Shown here: positions 55,547 to 64,000 of the stretch, piece by piece
Position numbering within the stretch: the first letter of the stretch is position 1
How the letters are laid out: each line of letters begins with the position of its first letter
NCBI GenBank assembly: GCA_022495995.1
Contig: JAFEMH010002323.1
Span: 248,001-312,000, forward strand
Direction: 5' to 3'
Source: Adenophora triphylla var. japonica
Lineage: Eukaryota > Streptophyta > Magnoliopsida > Asterales > Campanulaceae
DNA: 64,000 nt
Translations under genes and position numbers: made by a program
The notes under the pieces: generated by a model
What the model saw: the letters and a program-made list of their open reading frames with translations, nothing else
Told to the model about the DNA's origin: nothing
Database searches by the model: none

Positions 55547-56527
55547 TGTATCCTATACGGACCCATCCGTACGGATTTTGTGAAATGAGATTCTTATAAT
55601 TTCCAGTGCCTCTTCTTTCTTCACTAGTCCTTGATTTCTCACCCCTCGAAAACGATGAAGAGTTCTAAGAGAGGTGTATTTGAGAGAGAGAGAGAGAGAG
55701 AGACTATTGCTTTTATTTTTGAAATGAGATTCTTATAAACCCACATCCTCACCTTGTCAAGATTCACAAAATCACCCACAAAGCCCCCTCCCTCCTCATT
55801 TTCTTTCTTCTGCTATTGCTTTCTTCCAACAATAATCAAGAGCATAATCAAAGGCAAAATTGGATTCTCTCTTTTTTGTGTTCAAACAAATTTCGCTTCT
55901 CTCCAAAGTATTTCTTGATTTTTCTTCATTTTATTCGATGTGTATCTCAACATTTCAACATAATTTTTTTCTTATTGTACAACCGGCCAAATTGAAATTC
56001 GAAGCTTGATTTTTTTAAAAAGCCGACAAATCGAAGTCCTGGGTCATGGTATTTTCTTGCTTTCTTCAATTGGGCTTTGTAAAAATTTCAGTTAACTTGT
56101 CAAAATACTGCTTTTCTTGCTATTCGAATCGCATTTGTGTCTTCATATTTTTTCCCTTGTTTGACCAAACTGAAATCTGGGTTTTTAAACACCTTTTCTT
56201 TCTTCAATTGGGTTTTTGTTAAATTTGCATTTTAGGGAAGAGCGAGCAACAATTTTCTTTTTCTTTTTTGTTCTTAAATTTTCTTGGTTATCAACAATGG
56301 TCTAAAGAATGAATAGCGGTAAATAGAAGAAATCATTATCAATAGTTGAAACCCAGAAGCTGAATCAAATAAATCAAGTTTTATCAGTGAAGAAAGAAGA
56401 GGCACTGAAAATTATAAGAATCTCATTTCAAAATCCTAAATGCTTGCTTTTGGGTTAATGAAGGTGAAGAAAGAAGAGAAGAAAGAAGAAAGAGCAGGGC
56501 CATAGAAAGAGAAACTAAGAGAGGTGT

Positions 56528-56563
<36 letters not shown>

Positions 56564-56613
56564 ATTGCTTTTATTTTTCACAAAATCCGTACGGACGGGT
56601 CCGTGTATAGGAT

Positions 56614-56616
<3 letters not shown>
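55547..56616. mobile_element. 1.07-kb TIR DNA element between AT microsatellites
   Basis: Ends are TGTATCCTATACGGACCC... and, inverted at 56616, TGTATCCTATACACGGACCC..., complementary for about 40 bases with one 2-base indel, through CGTACGGATTTTGTGAAA. Inside, a second inverted pair (GAAATGAGATTCTTATAA at about 55582 and 55721 against 56408-56430) and a direct repeat (AAGAGAGGTGTATTTGAGAG..., about 55667 and 56517) suggest nesting or internal duplication. No transposase. The target duplication cannot be read because both flanks are (AT)n. Confidence 0.75.

Positions 56617-56704
<88 letters not shown>
56617..56704. repeat. AT microsatellite
   Basis: More than 40 AT units to the right of the TIR element; a shorter tract is at 56756-56770. 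Confidence 0.95.
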
Positions 56705-56708
<4 letters not shown>

Positions 56709-56770
56709 TAAATGGCAAAGGGATAAACGGTACAATGAATGCTTCCATCCGTCGAATATATATATATATA

Positions 56771-57680
56771 TCTATAGTATAAATGAGAGAGGGTGAGCTA
56801 CAGTTGTTTGAACAGTTGCACGCATGGAAATTCTCATTTTGCCCTCATACTTTTATTCCTTTCCCATTTTGCCCTTTCATCAAGTCAACCATTTCTTCTC
56901 TCAATTGAATACCCATCTGATTTTCTCCAATTATTTCCTGTTAAAGATAAATTATGGGTTTCTCTATCAATGGCAACAGCAACAATGAACAATCTCACAC
57001 AAAAACCCACAAAATCTTTCTCCTTTCCAATTACATCCTTTTAGGCGCCGCCTCAAGCTGCATCTTCCTCACCCTCTCCCTCCGTCTCTTTCCTTCTTTA
57101 CCCGGTGCTTTCTTCATCCTCCTCCACATCCTCACCATCGCCGGAGCAATTGCCGTGCCGCACGGCCGCTCGCCGGATCAAACAAGTGGTACGCCGCCCA
57201 CATGGTAGCCACCGTTCTGACAGCAATTTTCCAGGGCTCTGTTTCAGTTCTGATTTTCACGACGACTTCGAATTTCTTGGGGGCGCTGAAGTCTTACGTT
57301 AGGGAGGACGATGCTGCGATTTTATTGAAAATGGCGGGTGGATTGTGTATTTTGATGTTTGTTTTGGAGTGGGATGTTCTTGCTCTGTGGCTTTTTTCTT
57401 GAGGTATTATGCTTTCGTGGAAGGAAATGGTAATGGGGGCAATAGGGGAAATGGAAAAGTTCAAGATGTGGATTATTCTACCAACAGGTGGCAGCCATTT
57501 CAAGTTTAGATTTCATTAATATCAATAATATAAATGGCAATGTGTCCTTGCTACAACAGTTGAATGAACAGTATCAAGTATCAAATTTTTCATTTTGTTC
57601 TCATACATTTGTTCCTTTCCCATTTGTCATTCTTAAAAAAATTAATTAAAAAAAAAAAAAAAAACGTGTCTCGAACACGA
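56771..57680 (+). mobile_element. Helitron-like unit carrying a gene copy (tentative)
   Basis: Begins TCTATAGTATAAATG, an end shared with other units here (about 56704 and 57737), and ends near a hairpin CGTGT-CTCGA-ACACG (57665-57679). Between them lies a broken host gene copy (56954-57509). The expected CTAG after the hairpin is missing and followed by a duplicated poly-A block, so the right end is damaged. Confidence 0.45.
56954..57509 (+). pseudogene. Copy of a small plant four-helix membrane protein gene, frameshifted
   Basis: Starts MGFSINGNSNNEQ. Hydrophobic segments follow: KIFLLSNYILLGAASSCIFL, ALPG-like FFILLHILTIAGAI, then after a frameshift near 57150 MVATVLTAIFQGSVSVLIFT, LKSYVREDDAAILLKMAGG and LCILMFVLEWDVLALWLF. 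After another frameshift near 57400, RYYAFVEGNG ends WQPFQV-stop at 57509. It resembles an uncharacterised family of intron-poor plant transmembrane proteins that I know only by sequence style. Two frameshifts indicate a pseudogene. It looks captured by a mobile element. Confidence 0.65.
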
Positions 57681-57707
57681 GCTTAATTAAAAAAAAAAAA
57701 AAAAAAC

Positions 57708-57710
<3 letters not shown>

Positions 57711-57738
<28 letters not shown>

Positions 57739-57930
57739 GTATAAATGGCAAAGGGGATAAACAGTACAATGAACAGTTCCATCTGTCGAATTTCCCATTT
57801 TGCCCTCAATAAGTTGTCCCTTTTCCATTTTGCCCTTAAAAAAAAAAAATTAATTAAAAAAATAAAAAAAACAATATTTTTTTTTAATTTAAAAAAAAAA
57901 CACGTGTTCTTGAACACGGGCTTTTACTAG
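57711..57930 (+). mobile_element. Short non-autonomous Helitron-like element, 220 bases
   Basis: Starts TC(TATA)n...TATAGTATAAATGGCAAAGG. Ends with hairpin CGTGTTC-TT-GAACACG (57903-57918), then GGCTTTTA and CTAG, followed by T, as Helitrons end. The base before the 5' TC is G, not the expected A, so the 5' edge is uncertain. Confidence 0.55.
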
Positions 57931-57936
57931 TATATA

Positions 57937-58207
57937 CTCCCTCCGTCCCATGTGATTACAAACCAATTTCTTGGGCACAATAATTAAGAAGTATTATTAA
58001 GATAATGAAAATGTGTGGTAGAAAATGAAGAGAGAGAATGAGTGGAGTTGGTTGAATAAATTGTGTGGTAGGAAATGAAGAGAGAGAATGAGTGGGTGGG
58101 GTAGGGTAAATATAAAATAATAAATTTATTTTCATTTTGGGCAGTTTGTATTAACGTGGGACGGACCAAAAAGAAAATAAGTTTGTATTCACGGGGGTCG
58201 GAGGGAG
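57937..58207. mobile_element. Stowaway MITE (Tc1/mariner), 271 bases
   Basis: Ends are CTCCCTCCGTCCCATG and, inverted, CTCCCTCCGACCCCCG, flanked by TA on both sides. A second TGGGACGGACC lies near 58156. It contains a tandem duplication of 'gtgtggtagaaaatgaagagagagaatgagt' (about 58012 and 58061). Typical non-coding Stowaway. Confidence 0.9.
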
Positions 58208-58895
58208 TATATATATTAGGTAAAATGACATCCCGTTGTGATCTAAAGGCAGAGGTAAAAAAGGTTGGTTTGCTTATATTCCACTAGACTCTCCCTCCAA
58301 GTCTCATAAATATGTTCACTTTTGCCATTTTGTTCCAAAAAAAAATAGTCGTACTTCCAGATTATTATATTAGAATCAATTGAAATCAAGAGAGGAGAAG
58401 GGGGAAAGGGGAGATGAGAATCAACCAATCTAAGGAAGAAGAGAAAGTAATGAGTTAATAAATAAACATCATTAAGGTTGATGGTGAAAATTAAATATGT
58501 TAAAACAAAAATATGTTGTTAAATATTTGAATAGTCAAAATGAAGCGGACAGAGAAAATGAAATTGTCCTTGCACATGTGTCAAAATTCATGTACTCCAT
58601 AAATATATGTAGACACACATAATATAGTTGAAGGTTGTAAAATAAGGATGTGGAGTGAATATTACTCTGGTCTGGGCCTCAAAACTTTAAACATCAATTC
58701 ATCCAAATAGGTGGGAAAGAAAAGCAAGGGTTCATTAAGAAAGTACACTCGAAAAGAAGGTCTAATAATAGGCATGGAAACAACAGAAGAGCACAGTTGC
58801 GAGTACTCGATAATACAAGCCCTAACTAGTAACTTTATTTAATTAAAATGACATTACGTTATGTGGTTACCAGCAGCAATAGCAGTATGTAATGT
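58208..58895. other. Spacer downstream of PGM, including its 3' UTR
   Basis: No gene seen. The part nearest 58895 should be the PGM 3' UTR (minus strand). A possible very decayed Stowaway-like edge occurs near 58286. Confidence 0.6.
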
Positions 58896-59943
<1,048 letters not shown>

Positions 59944-60220
59944 CTATACAAATAGACATAACAAGAATAATTAAAGCAATTTCAACTGTTTTTAGGGTTT
60001 TAAAGTAAGAATATGCCAATTTTACTTTGGCAATGTTTCAGAAGTTCAGTATTGAAATTAAGCAGAAAAACAAACATGATATATAATGCCAGTGGGGGGG
60101 GGGGGGTGTTCAAACCAAAGTTTCTTCTAGCAGTCTTGTGCTGCAACTTGCTTACAGAAAGAAGAGGAAGTGCGGAAATTTCTAGGTTCGGGTCCATAAC
60201 GTTTGTAAAAAGAACCAAAA
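59944..60220. other. PGM intron sequence with a poly-G run
   Basis: Upstream of exon 59811-59943 (minus strand). Contains 13 G in a row (60094-60106). No coding sequence recognised. Confidence 0.6.
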
Positions 60221-60655
60221 TGTTATGAACTGGGTTTACGAATTAAAATCCAGTTACAAATAATTGGTGAGAATTAATGGGATTGAGAGAGAGAACAGAG
60301 GAATTGAGATTAAAGGAGAAAGAGAAGATAGAAATGACAGTTTTAGAGAGAGAATTAGAAGAGAGAGAGAGAATTAGAGGAGAGAGAAGAGGTAAGGAAA
60401 TTGGTTAATTTCATTCATAATGATTCCAGCCATGGCCATGTGAGATTATATCTCCATTTAGCTACAAGACAAACGAAAATAACAAACTCAAACACGTGAA
60501 TAACCAATTCTACTTAAAACGACGACGCATGCCAAGGAACTAAAACGACGTCGTGCAACTTATTCAAAACGACGCCACTAAGTAACTGAATTTCAATTGC
60601 CAACGACACTATCCAACGATCACCCCCAAATTGGAATAAACCCTAAATCATAACA
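60221..60655 (-). repeat. 3' LTR of the Reina-like element, 435 bases
   Basis: On the minus strand it begins TGTTATGATTTAGGGTTTATT after GCGGTAGGGAC (PPT) and ends GTTCATAACA. Contains GA-rich tracts (60280-60395) and repeated 'aaaacgacg' phrases (60516-60575). Confidence 0.82.
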
Positions 60656-60683
60656 GTCCCTACCGCTTCAGAAAATCCTTGTC

Positions 60684-63600
60684 TCAAGGATTGAAATTGG
60701 GGAAATTGGCAGCTATTACTGGCCAATCTTCCCATGTCGCGTCTTCTGGTAAGGCATTGGTCCATTGAATCAAAACTTGGACTGCTAGGCGACCATTTTT
60801 CTTGATGAGTCTTCGATCCAAGATTGCCAGAGGTTCAACCAAGCATGTTCCAACCTCGTCTGTAGTCGGAAATGGAACAGCATTAATGGGAGCATCACCC
60901 TTCCTCTTTTTCAGCAGTGACACATGAAAAACGGGATGTATCTTGGCAGTGACAGGCAGGTCCAATCTGTAGGCCACCTTCCCTATCTTGCTCAGAATTT
61001 GGTAGGGACCAAAATACTTCTGGGATAGCTTCATGTTCCTCCTCAATGCAAGTGAAGTCTGCCTGTAAGGCTGCAATTTGAGGTACACCCACTCACCCAC
61101 TTGAAATTCTCTTTCACTTCTATTTTTATCCGTATTCTGCTTCATGCGTGCTTGTGCTTCTACTAAGACCTCCTTCAGCAGCTTTATTTCCAACCTCGTC
61201 TGTAGTCGGAAATGGAACAGCATTAATGGGAGCATCACCCTTCCTCTTTTTCAGCAGGGACACATGAAAAACGGGATGTATCTTCGCAAAGGACATGTGT
61301 CCAATCTGTAGGCCACCTTCCCTATCTTGCTCAGAATTTGGTAGGGACCAAAATACTTCTGGGATAGCTTCATGTTCCTCCTCAATGCAAGTGAAGTCTG
61401 CCTGTAAGGCTGCAATTTGAGGTACACCCACTCACCCACTTGAAATTCTCTTTCACTTCTATTTTTATCCGTATTCTGCTTCATGCGTGCTTGTGCTTCT
61501 ACTAAGACCTCCTTCAGCAGCTTTATTTGATTATCTCTTTCCTTCATAAAATCATGCACAGCATCTACTTTGGTATATTGCTCATGTTGAAATAGAGATT
61601 GAGGGGGTGGGTAGCCATAAAGGGCTTCGAAAGGAGTTGCCCTCAAGGCAGTGTGATAGTTGCTATTGTACCACCATTCTGCCAAGGGTAGCCATTGAGC
61701 CCATTGATTAGGTTTCAGACCACATGTCACCCTCAAATATTGTTCTAAGCACCTGTTGAGTTTTTCGATTTACCCATCAGTCTGAGGGTGGTATGCAGTG
61801 CTCAAGTGCAATGTTGTACCCATGAGATGAAACAATTCTTGCCAAAATTGACTCAGAAAGACTTTATCCCTGTCTGATGTTATCGTAACTGGTAGCCCAT
61901 GTAACCTGTACACCTGATCAAAGAACACCTTAGCTACCTGATAGGCTGTAAAGGGATGTTTCAAGGGTATGAAATGACCATATTTGGTCAGCCTGTCTAC
62001 AATCACCAATATAGTGTCCCATTGGCCAGAATTTGGAAGACCTTCTACAAAATCCATTGCAATATCTGCCCAAGGTTGATTAGGTATTGGAAGAGGTTGT
62101 AATAGCCCAGGTGAATGAACATTCTCAGTCTTATTCTGTTGGCAAATATCACAAGGTTCCACCCATTTCTTCACATCATTTCTCATGGTAGGCCAGAAAA
62201 AATATTGAGACACCCTTTTAAAAGTTCCTTGGATACCTGAATGACCCCCTAATGGTGATGAGTGTAGTTCTGCAATAATTCGCTGCCTCAAATCAGTGTT
62301 ACACCCCACATAAATCCTCCCATCTTTCCTTAGAACCCCATTCTGAAGAATGAATCCTTCAGAATTTGTAGGACAGATAATCATACTCTCCATCACCTTC
62401 TGTAATTCTTCATCTCCTTCCATACTCTTCATCACTTCACCTACCCACTCAGGTTGCACTATGGATATGGCATTGCATTGGATGTTTCTGACTTCTTCAT
62501 GCTGTCGAGATAGAGCATCTGCCACTCTGTTCCCCACCCCTTTCTTATAACCGATGGTATAGTCAAACCCCAACAATTTAGAGATCCACCTCTGTTGCAA
62601 GCTGCTTGAGACTTTCTGCTCCATTAAGTGCTTCAAGCTTTCATGATCAGTTTTAATTTGAAAGGTATGGCCACATAAGTAATGTCTCCACTTTTCCACT
62701 GCTAGTATGATAGCCAGAAATTCATTTTCATAAGTAGAGAGGCCCAAGTGTTTAGGGAAAAGTGCTTTACTGAGGAATGCTATTGGTCTCCCACCTTGCA
62801 TCAAAACTGCTCCAATCCCATTGTAGCAAGCATCAATTTCCACAATGAATTCTTTAGAAAAATCAAGCATGGCCAACACTGGGGCACTACACATAGCATG
62901 CTTCAGATTAGAGAAAGCCTTGTCTGCTTCCTTGTCCCATTTAAAACCTCCTTTTTGCAGCAATTTAGTTAGTGGTTTACTAATGAGGCCATAGTGTCGA
63001 ATGAATTTTCGATAATACCCTGTTTGCCCCAAAAATCCTCTCAGCCCCTTCACAGATGTAGGAGTAGGCCACTTAATCATGCATTTAATTTTGCTAGGGT
63101 CAGTGGAGACTCTTGAACCATTCACAATATGACCAAGGTATTCAACCTGAGTTTGACCAAAAGTGCACTTACTTTTCTTGACAAACAATTGGTGTTCCTT
63201 GAGTGTAGCCAATACCAACATCAGATGCTCCAAATGATCTTCCCAATTGGAACTATAAATCAAAATATCATCAAAGAAAACCAAAAGATATTTCCTCATG
63301 TAACTCGCAAATACCTGATTCATCAATGCTTGGAAGGTAGCTGGTGCATTGGTTAATCCAAATGGCATAACTTTGAATTCATAATGGCCATGATGAGTCC
63401 TAAAAGCAGTTTTAGGAATATCTTCTTCCTTCACCCTGATTTGATGTTAACCTGATCTTAAATCCAGCTTGGTATAGAACTTGGACCCATGTAATTCATC
63501 CAACAATTCATCAATAACAGGTATAGGGAACTTGTCCTTAATGGTCAAGTTGTTCAACTCCCTAAAATCAATACACATCCTCCAACTACCATCTTTCTTT

Positions 63601-63990
63601 TTGACCAAGAGCACAGGAGAAGCAAATGGGCTAAAGCTGTGCTAAATAATTCCACTTTTCAACATTTCTGCCACCAATCTTTCAATTTCAGCTTTCTGGA
63701 AATGAGGGCATCTATAAGGTCTCTTATTCACTGGTAAACTCCCTTCTTTTAATGGAATTCCATGATCCAAAAACCTGGTAGGAGGCAATTATGTTGGTTC
63801 TGCAAAAATTTCTTCATATTCATCTAACAAATTTCGCATATCCTTACTCGCCTTCCTCTCGGGCTCGCTTCCAATGAATACGCTTGTAATACCACACCAC
63901 ACGGTAATGCTTCAGATCTCCTTCTCTAATGACATCATAGAGATTGATTTGACTACTACTGACTCCTTCATTCCTTTAAGACAGACAACT
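60684..63990 (-). pseudogene. Reina-like pol: RT, RNase H, integrase, chromodomain
   Basis: The main frame 61770-63434 (554 codons) has TAFRTHHGHYEFKVMPFGLT, LVFFDDILIYS (catalytic FDD), RNase H FIVEIDACYNGIGAVLMQGG and KTDHESLKHLME, the integrase zinc region HSSPLGGHSGIQGTFKRV...CDICQQ, then DIAMDFVEG and TSDRDKVF; the catalytic E region is past the stop near 61770. The 61251-61736 frame continues ([20 protein letters not shown]). Chromodomain AILDRRLIKKNGRLAVQVLI then WTNALPEDATWEDW ends NFNP-stop at 60684. Stops upstream (near 63449, 63643) and a 339-base duplication break it. Confidence 0.9.
60851..61528. repeat. 339-340-base tandem duplication in the integrase/chromodomain region
   Basis: CAACCTCGTCTGTAGTCGG starts at 60851 and again at 61191; CAGCTTTATTT ends at 61189 and 61528. 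The copies differ mainly in a few bases near 'tccaatctgtaggcc' (60960 against 61300). It repeats coding sequence around [20 protein letters not shown] and shifts the frame. Confidence 0.93.
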
Positions 63991-64000
63991 TCTTCTTTGT

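Larger units (their letters stand above)
60221..64000 (-). mobile_element. Reina-like chromovirus, 3' part, upstream of the PGM exons
   Basis: The 3' LTR is 60221-60655, with matching TGTTATGA...TCATAACA ends, followed in plus direction by chromodomain, integrase, RNase H and RT on the minus strand to the window edge. The 5' LTR and gag must be right of 64000. If PGM is continuous, the element sits in one of its introns. Confidence 0.85.

Noticed and set aside
58286..58560. Another Stowaway MITE
   Set aside because: Only one weak edge (CTCTCCCTCC) is visible and the other end is not convincing.

Overview
This is plant nuclear DNA, almost certainly from a eudicot. It is a pile of nested LTR retrotransposons and small DNA transposons, with the 3' end of one host gene at the right edge. 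The evidence is Ty3/gypsy Tat/Ogre-type, chromovirus and Ty1/copia proteins, plant PBS types, a TRIM, Stowaway/Tourist-like MITEs, Helitron-like ends, and the last three exons of a cytosolic-type phosphoglucomutase gene. I cannot name the species. Nearly every transposon ORF is broken, so most coding entries are pseudogenes.

Layout. 1-9675: right part of a plus-oriented Tat element (Tat-1); its pol lies left of the window, and its 3' LTR is 7910-~9675. 9676-12898: a minus-strand Ty1/copia element whose RT is cut by Tat-1 and whose leader is cut by Tat-2; its 5' LTR reappears at 41866-42068. 12899-41847: a minus-oriented Tat/Ogre-like element (Tat-2) with two LTRs, a tRNA-Arg-type PBS and target duplication CTAGG. 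A plus-strand chromovirus (28564-38649, target duplication GTGAT) is inserted in the Tat-2 gag. 42069-43414: AT-rich spacer with a Tourist-like MITE and a decayed Stowaway-like unit. 43420-43938: a TRIM with target duplication TTAGG. About 43944-55437: a third, minus-oriented Tat element (Tat-3), holding a solo LTR (48779-50567, target duplication CCCAC) inside its second RNase H. 55470-57930: AT microsatellites, a 1.07-kb TIR element, and Helitron-like units, one carrying a broken copy of a small plant membrane-protein gene. 57937-58207: Stowaway MITE. 58896-59943: three last PGM exons (minus). 60221-64000: a minus-strand Reina-like chromovirus lying upstream of those exons.

Most unusual biology. 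All three Tat elements carry extra genes on the strand opposite to gag-pol, between pol and the 3' LTR. In Tat-1 and Tat-2 this is the same two-gene cassette in the same order: a plant-mobile-domain (PMD) protein, then a DUF7745-like protein. The PMD gene keeps introns at matching positions in both copies, and direct repeat blocks bracket the cassette. Tat-3 has a different antisense gene (putative gypsy-type transposon domain plus coiled coil), also with an intron. The Tat LTRs and 3' regions are also rich in hairpins; in Tat-2 the stems differ from unit to unit but stay self-complementary, and a PBS-like motif sits inside U5 of three different LTRs.
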